Shown here one piece after another: positions 1 through 5,702 of a stretch of 5,702 nt of DNA. The position numbers were made by a program, and so were the translations under genes. Source of the DNA: Zwartia sp. (lineage in GTDB: Bacteria > Pseudomonadota > Gammaproteobacteria > Burkholderiales > Burkholderiaceae_B). How positions within the stretch are numbered: position 1 is the first letter of the stretch; every line of letters begins with the position of its first letter. The DNA is taken from assembly GCA_030653405.1 (NCBI GenBank), contig JAURZO010000133.1, positions 1 through 5,702 on the forward strand, in the 5' to 3' direction. A model generated the notes under the pieces. It did not search any database. It had not been told where the DNA came from and worked only from the letters and a program-made list of their open reading frames with translations.

Positions 1-18
1 CAGAATATTCAGTTCAGT

Positions 19-948
19 CTAGCGCGGATCATAAGAGTGGAGATTAATGCCGTGCAAGTTAGCACGACTCAGGCCTTGCACCCAAACGGGGATTGCCGCG
101 GCCCAAAACGCCTCTTGGTCTTTTACGGGCAATGGGGCAAATCCCAGCGAGCACCAAGCGCGCTGCAACACAGCCAAAGGATCTGACAAGTTCAGTGCCT
201 GAGCACCGTTTTGTTTTGACAGTTTCTGACCCGTCTCGTCTGTGACGAGAGGCACATGCAAGTACCCCACTGCAGGAAAACCCAACAAAGAGCCAAGTAA
301 TCGCTGACGCGCGGTGCTACTAAGCAAGTCTTCACCTCTTATGACCTGCGTCACACCCTGTGCCGCATCATCGACCACAACCGCTAATTGGTAAGCCCAG
401 ATGCCATCCGCCCTTCTCAATACAAAATCTCCCACCACGCGCGAGACATCCTGAGCCATAGAACCGAGCCAGCGATCCTCAAAGGCAATCTGTCCCTCAG
501 GTACATGCAAGCGCCAAGAAAGCGCCTGGCGCCCTTTTGAGAGCCCCGCACGGCAAGTCCCCGGGTATGGACGCTCACCTTCTGGAGGGTGGCCTTGAGT
601 ACGCAGCACCGAATCGGCAATTTCACGACGCGTACAACCGCATGGATAAACAACATTTAAAGACAAAAGCCGGTCAAAGGCATCCTGATAGGCCGACAAT
701 CGCTGAGATTGATAAATAACCTCACCATCCCAATGCATACCAAGTGTTGCGAGTTGTTTCAAGATGACACTGTCCGCCCCAGACACGTTCCTAGGAGTAT
801 CCAGATCCTCCATCCTCACGCGCCAAATACCGCCGTGTGCGCGAGCATCGAGATAACTTGCCAAGGCAGCAACCGCTGAGCCCGCATGAAGGGGACCGCT
901 TGGACTCGGCGCAAACCGGCCGACATAAGGCGTCGACACACGCACCAA
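19..948 (-). CDS. gluQRS: Glutamyl-Q tRNA(Asp) synthetase (GluQRS)
   Basis: This enzyme is a shortened glutamyl-tRNA synthetase without an anticodon-binding domain. It activates glutamate and attaches it to the queuosine at the wobble position of tRNA(Asp), in the cytoplasm. At 309 residues it has the family's usual length. Seen in the sequence: the class I signature [15 protein letters not shown] at residues 10-24 (HIGH-like HAGS at 21-24), RMEDLDTPR at 45-53, IRGEDLL at 203-209, and the KMSKS-like KLSKQNG at 242-248. A probable zinc site is formed by C103, C105, Y128 and C132, the Cys-x-Cys...Tyr...Cys pattern known from this family. The start is uncertain: the reading frame opens at TTG (946-948), with in-frame GTG codons at 943-945 and 937-939, and no ATG before the catalytic motif. 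The frame starts one base after the smg stop and has no clear Shine-Dalgarno sequence, which suggests translational coupling. It ends with TAG. A full-length GluRS is excluded by length. Confidence 0.96.
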   Translation of the reverse strand: MVRVSTPYVGRFAPSPSGPLHAGSAVAALASYLDARAHGGIWRVRMEDLDTPRNVSGADSVILKQLATLGMHWDGEVIYQSQRLSAYQDAFDRLLSLNVVYPCGCTRREIADSVLRTQGHPPEGERPYPGTCRAGLSKGRQALSWRLHVPEGQIAFEDRWLGSMAQDVSRVVGDFVLRRADGIWAYQLAVVVDDAAQGVTQVIRGEDLLSSTARQRLLGSLLGFPAVGYLHVPLVTDETGQKLSKQNGAQALNLSDPLAVLQRAWCSLGFAPLPVKDQEAFWAAAIPVWVQGLSRANLHGINLHSYDPR

Positions 949-949
949 C

Positions 950-1408
950 TTAGTGCAACAAACGGTCGCCGTCGTCGCGCAGCAACTCTTCTAGTATCAA
1001 ATGATCCACCTCGGACTCTTGGCTCCAGAGCACCATCAAGGCAATGATCTTGATTTTTTGCAAAGAAACAGGGCCGTCGGTCGTCGCCATCGCGCGATCA
1101 ATCACGATTTCACGCAAAGCGGGAGACAGGGCTTCAGTCGTTTCAAGAAAAGTTATAAACCCAATGGCTGTGGCACCGAGGTGTTGTTGCTCGTTTTCGG
1201 CATAAATCCGAAAGCCGCTTTCGGGCGTCTGAGCCAGTCCCACACACTGCTCCGTGGTTTCGGCCAGACCGACGAGCCAACCAAGCGCCTCATCGATATC
1301 AGTGTGCTCAAACCCGGCGGCTGCTAGGCGTTTAGCCAAGACATCCGCCGACGGACAGGCCTCAGGGGTGTAATAGTTCTCAAACAGGTAAACCAGGATA
1401 TCGAACAT
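950..1408 (-). CDS. smg: Smg / DUF494 family protein
   Basis: This is a 152-residue member of the Smg (DUF494) family, whose molecular function is not established. The family is recognised by the N-terminus [13 protein letters not shown], the central segment around GFITFLE, and the C-terminal [13 protein letters not shown] followed by an acidic helix ([10 protein letters not shown]). The length is normal for the family. It looks soluble, with no signal peptide or membrane segment. The ATG start is supported by an AGGAG ribosome binding site (1420-1424 on the plus strand), 11 bases upstream, which is slightly long. In many proteobacteria smg follows dprA near a topoisomerase gene. Here it instead follows a TRAP permease gene and directly precedes gluQRS with a one-base gap (TAA, G, TTG). 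Family assignment is confident; function is not. Confidence 0.93.
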   Translation of the reverse strand: MFDILVYLFENYYTPEACPSADVLAKRLAAAGFEHTDIDEALGWLVGLAETTEQCVGLAQTPESGFRIYAENEQQHLGATAIGFITFLETTEALSPALREIVIDRAMATTDGPVSLQKIKIIALMVLWSQESEVDHLILEELLRDDGDRLLH

Positions 1409-1419
1409 AGCAGCTACGG

Positions 1420-1424
1420 CTCCT
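1420..1424 (-). promoter_or_regulatory. Ribosome binding site of smg
   Basis: AGGAG on the minus strand lies 11 bases before the smg ATG. The spacing is longer than ideal, but no better start codon or Shine-Dalgarno sequence is nearby. Confidence 0.6.
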
Positions 1425-1433
1425 GTTTTAACC

Positions 1434-1450
1434 GGGGTCTGTCAGACCCC
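1434..1450. repeat. GC-rich palindrome between TRAP operon and smg
   Basis: Two 8-base arms, GGGGTCTG (1434-1441) and CAGACCCC (1443-1450), are perfectly complementary around a single central base. As RNA this would most likely fold as a six-base-pair GGGGTC/GACCCC stem with a five-base loop. On neither strand is it followed by a T-run, so it is not a standard intrinsic terminator. It lies just upstream of the smg ribosome binding site, so it would be in the smg leader if transcription comes from the transporter operon or from a nearby promoter. From memory, GGGGTC/GACCCC palindromes are frequent intergenic repeats in proteobacteria, sometimes linked with REP-type elements. That link is an inference here because only one copy is in the window. 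Confidence 0.6.
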
Positions 1451-1472
1451 TCATGTGAAATAACTTTACCCT

Positions 1473-1511
1473 TAAAAAACAAAAACAACAAACGCTATCT
1501 CTAATACCAGC
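1473..1511 (-). terminator. Weak candidate terminator of the TRAP operon
   Basis: Downstream of the permease stop, the minus strand has a short imperfect dyad (GCT...AGC, 1494-1511) followed by a strongly T-rich tract (1473-1489, TGTTGTTTTTGTTTTTT). The tract resembles the tail of an intrinsic terminator, but the stem is only three or four pairs, so termination would be inefficient or absent. The tract could equally be an AT-rich promoter region for smg: TTGTTG and TAAAGT lie 17 bases apart, but both match the sigma-70 consensus poorly. Confidence 0.25.
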
Positions 1512-1518
1512 AAAGTAA

Positions 1519-3543
1519 TTATGCAGGCGTCATTGCAGCCGGAGCAGAACGACGAAGAAACTGTGTCACCACGGCAGGCAACGCAAGAAGGAGTCCCGCC
1601 AAACCACTCTCCCAACCCGGCGCAATAAACAGCAACGCAGCCATTGCGAAAATCCAACGCTCCCACGATTTCATATTCGTCAGAAAGTAGGCGGAAAAAG
1701 AAGCTGACAACAATATCAGTCCTACTGAAGCACCAACAAATGTGATGAAAAATTCACTCCAAGTGAACCCATTAAGCACCAACAACAAAGAAGGTGAAAA
1801 AATGAAAATGAAAGGTACTAGCAACTTACTAATCCCGAGCCTAAAGGCCGTATTACCCGTTTTAAAGGGATCACTCCCCGCCATCCCAGCTGCGGCATAG
1901 GCTGCCAATGCCACAGGCGGTGTCAAGTCCGCCAAAATCCCAAAATAAAATACAAACATATGCGCCGCGAGTGGCTGCACGCCTAGCTGAACCAACGTTG
2001 GCGCCGCTATAGTCACCATGATGATGTAATTGGCAGTTGTAGGGATCCCACAACCCATCAGAATGCAGACCAGCCCCGTCATCACAAGCGCTGCCACTAA
2101 AGTTAACGTCTGGATATTGACCAAAAAGTCGGGCAAAACGGCTGCTGCCGCGCCTGCGATTGCCTGCGAGGCCGCAATCACAATAAATGACACCTTAAAG
2201 CCGACACCGGTCAGCGTCACCACACCGATGACGATTCCCACCGTACCCGCGGCAGCTCCCACCGCAAGCGCATATTTAGCGCCCGTCTCAAAAGCATCGT
2301 ATAAATCTTTCCACCGCAATCGCTGCGCAGGGTTTAACAATCCCACCACTATGCATGCCGTGATGCCTGCGAATGCGGCAAGGTAGGGTGTGCGACCACT
2401 TACTAACACCCCGATCAATACCACCAATGGGATCAGTGTCGGCCAGCGCTTACGAAATGATTCTTTAAGTTTGGGCATTTCTTCTTCAGTCAAGCCGCGC
2501 AAATTTTGCCGCTTAGCTTCAAAGTGCACCTGCATGAACATGCCAAAGAAATAAAGAAAGGCCGGGAAAGTCGCCGCTAAAGCGATATCCCGATAAGGAA
2601 TATTTAAAAACTCAATCATCAGGAAGGCAGCCGCACCCATGATCGGAGGCGTTATTTGACCGCCTGTACTCGAAGCCGCTTCAACACCTGCAGCAAAATG
2701 TCTGGGATAACCCACCCGAATCATCGCTGGAATCGTCAGTGATCCAACCGTCACTGCGTTCGCAATTGACGAGCCTGACAACATGCCAAACATCGCCGAC
2801 CCAAACACGGACACCTTGGCGGGGCCGCCCGAATAACGACCAGCAATCGCAGAAGCGACATCAAGAAATAATTGACCAAGACCAATCCTGGTCGCCAACA
2901 CGCCAAACAACACAAAGTGAAAAACATACGTTGCCACGACGCCAATCGCAACGCCGTAGACACCCTGACTTGTGAGGTACAAGTGATTGACGATTTGCGA
3001 CCAACTGTTGCCAGCGTGCTTCAGCAAGCCAGGGAACTCTTGGCCAAACATCGCATAAACCATGAAGACGATCGCGATGATGGGCAAGGGCCAACCCATC
3101 GCGCGGCGCGTACCCTCAAGAAGACCCACTAACAGTATCGTTCCCATCACCACGTCAATGGTGTCAGGATTGCCAACTTTAAAAGCCAGCTCTTCAAAAA
3201 TATAAGGGATGTATAAAACCGATAGCGCCAACAACAAGGCGATCAGCCAATCAAACAGTGGCACGCCGCCCGGCGAAAACCACGTTGATTTAGGTTCGCG
3301 TTGGTAAGCTCGCTTATTAAAACCAAACACCAAAAAAATCAGGCTAAGCACAAAAGCCAGATGCACGCCTCGATGCGTGGACTCACGCAACAAACCAAAA
3401 CCCGCTGTGTAGTAGTGAAAAATTGAAAGTGATACCAACAGAATCGAAACAATCCAGGTCGCTCCGGCTGCAAGCGGCCTGAACCGAATTTCAGGATCAA
3501 ATTTTTCTGTCAGGGCTTGGGTTTTGGCTTCATCGATTTGCAT
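1519..3543 (-). CDS. TRAP transporter fused permease (DctQM-type, TAXI system)
   Basis: This 674-residue inner-membrane protein is the permease of a tripartite ATP-independent periplasmic transporter. It takes substrate from the binding protein and imports it using the sodium or proton gradient. It is a fusion: the N-terminal part (about residues 25-165) supplies several hydrophobic segments corresponding to the small DctQ subunit, and the rest corresponds to the large DctM subunit. Conserved large-subunit motifs are visible: GSSIANAVTVG (257-267), STGGQITPPIMGAAAF (292-307), GCGIPTTANY (497-506) and FGILADLTPPVALAAYAAAG (534-553). A charged cytoplasmic-looking segment lies at about 341-367. 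Such fusions are the norm in TAXI systems, which fits the TAXI binding-protein gene nine bases upstream. The ATG start has a weak Shine-Dalgarno (AAGAG) overlapping the previous stop codon, consistent with coupled translation. The frame is intact and ends with TAA. The substrate cannot be read from the sequence. Confidence 0.96.
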   Translation of the reverse strand: MQIDEAKTQALTEKFDPEIRFRPLAAGATWIVSILLVSLSIFHYYTAGFGLLRESTHRGVHLAFVLSLIFLVFGFNKRAYQREPKSTWFSPGGVPLFDWLIALLLALSVLYIPYIFEELAFKVGNPDTIDVVMGTILLVGLLEGTRRAMGWPLPIIAIVFMVYAMFGQEFPGLLKHAGNSWSQIVNHLYLTSQGVYGVAIGVVATYVFHFVLFGVLATRIGLGQLFLDVASAIAGRYSGGPAKVSVFGSAMFGMLSGSSIANAVTVGSLTIPAMIRVGYPRHFAAGVEAASSTGGQITPPIMGAAAFLMIEFLNIPYRDIALAATFPAFLYFFGMFMQVHFEAKRQNLRGLTEEEMPKLKESFRKRWPTLIPLVVLIGVLVSGRTPYLAAFAGITACIVVGLLNPAQRLRWKDLYDAFETGAKYALAVGAAAGTVGIVIGVVTLTGVGFKVSFIVIAASQAIAGAAAAVLPDFLVNIQTLTLVAALVMTGLVCILMGCGIPTTANYIIMVTIAAPTLVQLGVQPLAAHMFVFYFGILADLTPPVALAAYAAAGMAGSDPFKTGNTAFRLGISKLLVPFIFIFSPSLLLVLNGFTWSEFFITFVGASVGLILLSASFSAYFLTNMKSWERWIFAMAALLFIAPGWESGLAGLLLALPAVVTQFLRRSAPAAMTPA

Positions 3544-3552
3544 AAAAAGCTC

Positions 3553-4515
3553 TTATTTCAACAAACCCTTTTCTTTGTAAAACTTTTCAGCACCAGGATG
3601 AAAAGGAATACCAGCACCCATGACGGCATTGCTTAAAGTAATCAGCTTACCCTTCGAGTGTCCCGCGGCAAGGGCCTTCTGGGCAGCATCGGAATACACG
3701 GCTTTTACGATCTCATACACAACAGCTTCAGGCTGTTTTGCAGAGGTGATCCATTGAGCATTCACAGCGATGGTTTTCACTTCACCCACACCTTGATAAG
3801 TACCTGCCGGGATCACATCCGGGGTGAAAAATCTCTGAGTGGAACGCAATTTGTCGATTTCAGGACCAACAATAGAGACAAGCTCGACACCCGCGCCACT
3901 CGACACTAATTCAGCCACTGCGGCAACAGGCGCACCCGCCACGATAAAGAAAGCGTCAAGCCCACCGTCTTTCATCTTATCGCCCGCCTGATTAGGCTTC
4001 ATATACTCGGCTTTCACATCCTTATCCGTCATGCCGTAGGCACCCATGATCAAACGGACATCCACCAGCGTGCCAGAACCAGGCTCATCCATTGAGACAC
4101 GCTTACCCCGAAGATCAGCCACAGACTTAATGCCAGAGCCCTTGCGTACGACCAAATGAATACTCTCCGGATAAAGCGTGGCAATCAAACGCAGATCTGC
4201 AGCCTTCGCTTTCCCCTCAAAAGTACCAGTACCGCTAAACGCCCAAAACGCAACATCTGACTGACTAAAGCCGGACTCAAGAGATCCTCCGACGATGCCG
4301 TTTACGTTTGCAACCGATCCGTTACTCGCAACAGCCGAGGCAATCAGCTTGCCTGGTTGAGTCACCAAGTTAGCGATCATGCCACCAACGGGATAGTACG
4401 TACCGGCGGTACCACCTGTTCCAATACGAAAAAACTGTTGCGCCTGCACAGGTGCACCTACTGCGGCGATGAGCGCTAACGCGCTTAAAGTTTTAATCCA
4501 CGATTTCAAAAACAT
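3553..4515 (-). CDS. TAXI family TRAP transporter solute-binding protein
   Basis: This 320-residue periplasmic protein captures the substrate and delivers it to the membrane permease encoded just downstream. A Sec signal peptide is clear: positively charged start (K4, K8), hydrophobic core (about 9-20), and probable cleavage after VQA at residue 25. The mature protein opens with the TAXI hallmark RIGTGGTAGTYYPVGG (30-45). Other family features are SVADLRGKRVSMDEPGSGT (131-149) and AFFIVAGAP (188-196), both in the typical type II binding-protein layout. The length is normal. The ATG start has a strong ribosome binding site, GGGAG, seven bases upstream. It is the first gene of a two-gene operon with the fused permease. 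Characterised TAXI proteins have been linked to glutamate-like and dicarboxylate ligands, but most are unassigned, so no ligand is proposed. Confidence 0.96.
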   Translation of the reverse strand: MFLKSWIKTLSALALIAAVGAPVQAQQFFRIGTGGTAGTYYPVGGMIANLVTQPGKLIASAVASNGSVANVNGIVGGSLESGFSQSDVAFWAFSGTGTFEGKAKAADLRLIATLYPESIHLVVRKGSGIKSVADLRGKRVSMDEPGSGTLVDVRLIMGAYGMTDKDVKAEYMKPNQAGDKMKDGGLDAFFIVAGAPVAAVAELVSSGAGVELVSIVGPEIDKLRSTQRFFTPDVIPAGTYQGVGEVKTIAVNAQWITSAKQPEAVVYEIVKAVYSDAAQKALAAGHSKGKLITLSNAVMGAGIPFHPGAEKFYKEKGLLK

Positions 4516-4522
4516 GAAAATG

Positions 4523-4527
4523 CTCCC
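4523..4527 (-). promoter_or_regulatory. Ribosome binding site of the TAXI gene
   Basis: GGGAG on the minus strand lies seven bases before the ATG at 4513-4515. The good match and spacing fix this start, which also yields a well-formed signal peptide. Confidence 0.85.
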
Positions 4528-4587
4528 AGATTAGATAATCAAACAATAAATTAGGTGGGGCTGGTGCGCGTGCCCGATCATTGTCAG

Positions 4588-4616
4588 CGTGCCAACCATC
4601 ATGGCATTGTGGCACG
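4588..4616. repeat. Inverted repeat upstream of the TRAP operon
   Basis: CGTGCCA (4588-4594) and TGGCACG (4610-4616) are perfect seven-base inverted arms with a 15-base spacer. Inside the spacer lies a smaller perfect dyad, CCAT-C-ATGG (4596-4604). It lies about 75-100 bases before the TAXI start codon. It could be a regulator binding site or an RNA hairpin in the intergenic transcript. No T-run follows on either strand, so it is not a standard terminator. Confidence 0.45.
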
Positions 4617-4622
4617 AGCATG

Positions 4623-4644
4623 ACTTTTCGCCAATGTAAAAAGT
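4623..4644. repeat. AT-rich inverted repeat just after the carboxylase gene
   Basis: ACTTTT (4623-4628) and AAAAGT (4639-4644) form a six-base AT-rich stem with a ten-base loop, starting seven bases past the carboxylase stop. The stem is weak and on the minus strand is followed by no T-run, so terminator function is doubtful. It may be a chance dyad in AT-rich DNA. Confidence 0.25.
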
Positions 4645-4650
4645 GAAACA

Positions 4651-5702
4651 TCACGCCAAACGGATGAGCGCGACGCCCTCCTGAACCTGTTCACCGACTG
4701 CGAACAAAACCTCTTTCACGCAACCATCCACCGGAGCATTCACAGCGTGCTCCATTTTCATCGCCTCCATCACCAGCAGTGAGTCGCCCTGTTTCACCCG
4801 TTGTCCAACAGCGACATGCACAGCGATAATTTTCCCTGGCATGGGAGCGGTCAGACCACCTTGTTCATGCACGGCATCCTGAGCAGTCTCATGGAGTAGG
4901 TTTTTTAGGCCCAATACAGCATGAGTTCCATCAACGAACACATCTACCCGCTCACCTTCAATATAGGCTCTTACCTGTTGCTGCACGTTTGCCAACACCA
5001 CTCTCAGCGTCAGCGCCCCTGTAGACGATCGCTCACTTGTCCAGCGAAGCGGCATGTTCTGTCCTTCTGCCACGAAAAACTGCTCAGATCCCTCACGGAC
5101 CACTGCAACTTCTCGAAGTGCCTCGCCATCCAGAAACGAAAAGTCTCGACGCCATCGACCATTTATTCTCCATCCGTCTTGAACCGACCAAGGGTCTGTG
5201 ATTGCAGAAGTTTTTGATTGACACCCCGCATCCTGTGACATCACTGCAGCGACCGCAAATGCTAAGACATGCAAGGGTTGTGATGCAACTTCCGGCAACA
5301 AAGTCTCGCGTCTGCGCTGTATCAACCCCGTATCCAAATCAGCCGTGGCAAAAGACTCATCTTGCATCAGTCTTGATAAAAATTCGATATTCGTATGAAC
5401 ACCAACCACCTCGGTTTGCTTCAACGCTTGCAACATACGCGCGCGCGCATGCTCTCGATCTGCGCCCCAAACAATCAACTTAGCAATCATCGGATCGTAA
5501 TAGGGGGAAATCGCATCGCCAATTCGTACACCACCATCGACACGCACGACGGCATTCTCAAACGCGGCATGATGAGGTAGATAAAAATGTGCCAACCGTC
5601 CCACCGAAGGAAGAAATCCTTTTTGCGTGTTCTCGGCGTAAATCCTCGCTTCAATGGCATGGCCTGAAATAGTCAGTTGCTCCTGTGTCAAGGGCAGGGG
5701 TT
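4651..5702 (-). CDS. mccA: Biotin-dependent acyl-CoA carboxylase alpha subunit, probably methylcrotonyl-CoA carboxylase (5'-partial)
   Basis: This is the C-terminal half of a carboxylase alpha subunit. Such subunits carboxylate a covalently bound biotin using ATP and bicarbonate, then pass the carboxyl group to the partner beta subunit. The coding frame has no stop up to the window edge, and the residues before TQEQL read PLPL, as in homologues. The TTG at 5689-5691 is therefore an internal leucine, not a start. Numbering residues from that codon: the end of the biotin carboxylase domain has GHAIEARIYAE (10-20, with the conserved Arg16) and YYDPMIAKL (64-72). A linker (BT-like) domain with DPWSVQDGWRING follows (166-178). 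The biotinyl domain starts near APMPGK (282-287) and carries MEAMKMEH (308-315), with the biotin-accepting lysine at 312, 34 residues from the end. The BT-like domain with its PW...DGWR.N pattern favours methylcrotonyl-CoA carboxylase (leucine breakdown). A propionyl-, geranyl- or acetyl-CoA enzyme cannot be excluded, because the beta subunit gene lies outside the window. Confidence 0.92.
   Translation of the reverse strand, partial: PLPLTQEQLTISGHAIEARIYAENTQKGFLPSVGRLAHFYLPHHAAFENAVVRVDGGVRIGDAISPYYDPMIAKLIVWGADREHARARMLQALKQTEVVGVHTNIEFLSRLMQDESFATADLDTGLIQRRRETLLPEVASQPLHVLAFAVAAVMSQDAGCQSKTSAITDPWSVQDGWRINGRWRRDFSFLDGEALREVAVVREGSEQFFVAEGQNMPLRWTSERSSTGALTLRVVLANVQQQVRAYIEGERVDVFVDGTHAVLGLKNLLHETAQDAVHEQGGLTAPMPGKIIAVHVAVGQRVKQGDSLLVMEAMKMEHAVNAPVDGCVKEVLFAVGEQVQEGVALIRLA

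Larger units (their letters stand above)
4516..4650. other. Intergenic region upstream of the TRAP operon
   Basis: This region separates the carboxylase stop codon from the TAXI gene start. It holds two inverted repeats (listed separately) and an AT-rich stretch (about 4530-4553) just before the ribosome binding site. I found no convincing sigma-70 promoter. TCTAAT (minus strand of 4530-4535) resembles a -10 box but lies too close to the start codon and lacks a -35 partner. The region is the likely site of any independent control of the transporter, since no regulator gene is seen in the window. Confidence 0.5.

Noticed and set aside
3..10. GAATATTC palindrome just past the gluQRS stop
   Set aside because: It is a short eight-base AT-rich palindrome at the window edge; without the flanking sequence there is no basis to call a terminator or a site.
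1001..1327. Plus-strand open frame of 108 codons opposite smg
   Set aside because: It is an antisense shadow of the conserved smg gene, with no recognisable protein family.
2030..2386. Plus-strand open frame of 118 codons, and other open frames opposite the permease gene
   Set aside because: They lie wholly inside the well-supported permease gene, encode low-complexity Ala/Thr/Pro-rich sequence with no recognisable family, and are explained as antisense shadows.
4530..4535. TCTAAT as a -10 box for the TAXI operon
   Set aside because: Transcription would begin inside or next to the ribosome binding site, and there is no -35-like hexamer at 16-18 bases.
4591..4620. TGGCACG sequences on both strands resembling the -24 half of a sigma-54 promoter
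   Set aside because: On the minus strand TTGGCACG matches the -24 element well, but the bases at the -12 position are CAATG instead of TTGC[A/T], and the GC at the required distance is missing. The plus-strand copy and the GGGCACG copy also fail at -12.
5689..5691. TTG as a start codon for the carboxylase fragment
   Set aside because: The frame stays open to the window edge and the upstream residues (PLPL) match the conserved family sequence before GHAIEARIYAE. A start here would also remove most of the biotin carboxylase domain.

Overview
All five genes in this window lie on the minus strand, so transcription runs from high to low coordinates. The order is: a truncated biotin-dependent acyl-CoA carboxylase alpha subunit (probably mccA), a TAXI-type TRAP transporter binding protein, its fused TRAP permease, the Smg/DUF494 family protein, and glutamyl-Q tRNA(Asp) synthetase (gluQRS). 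The sequence suggests a betaproteobacterium of the order Burkholderiales, possibly Alcaligenaceae. This is judged from the look of the Smg and GluQRS proteins, a mid-range base composition, and the combination of an MCC-like carboxylase with a TAXI-TRAP transporter. It is inference from recognition, not from a database search.

Right part (about 4516-5702): the C-terminal half of the carboxylase alpha subunit runs off the window edge. It ends with a biotinyl domain carrying the AMKM biotin-attachment motif. A 134-base intergenic stretch follows. It holds two inverted repeats and the ribosome binding site of the next gene, but no convincing sigma-70 promoter.

Middle part (1519-4515): a two-gene transporter operon encodes a secreted TAXI solute-binding protein and a 674-residue permease in which the small (DctQ-like) and large (DctM-like) TRAP subunits are fused. 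Nine bases separate the two genes. Together they should form a complete secondary uptake system for an unidentified substrate, probably an organic acid or amino-acid-like compound. Proximity to an MCC-like gene is only a weak hint towards branched carboxylates.

Left part (1-1518): a 110-base intergenic stretch contains a T-rich tract and a GC-rich palindrome. After it come smg and gluQRS, separated by a single base and probably translationally coupled. gluQRS starts at a non-ATG codon. GluQRS modifies the queuosine of tRNA(Asp); the role of Smg is unknown.

All five genes belong to known families and I see no mobile element, CRISPR array, RNA gene or clearly new system. The points most worth a second look are the unusual neighbourhood of smg, the palindrome at the junction between the transporter operon and smg, and the inverted repeat upstream of the transporter operon.
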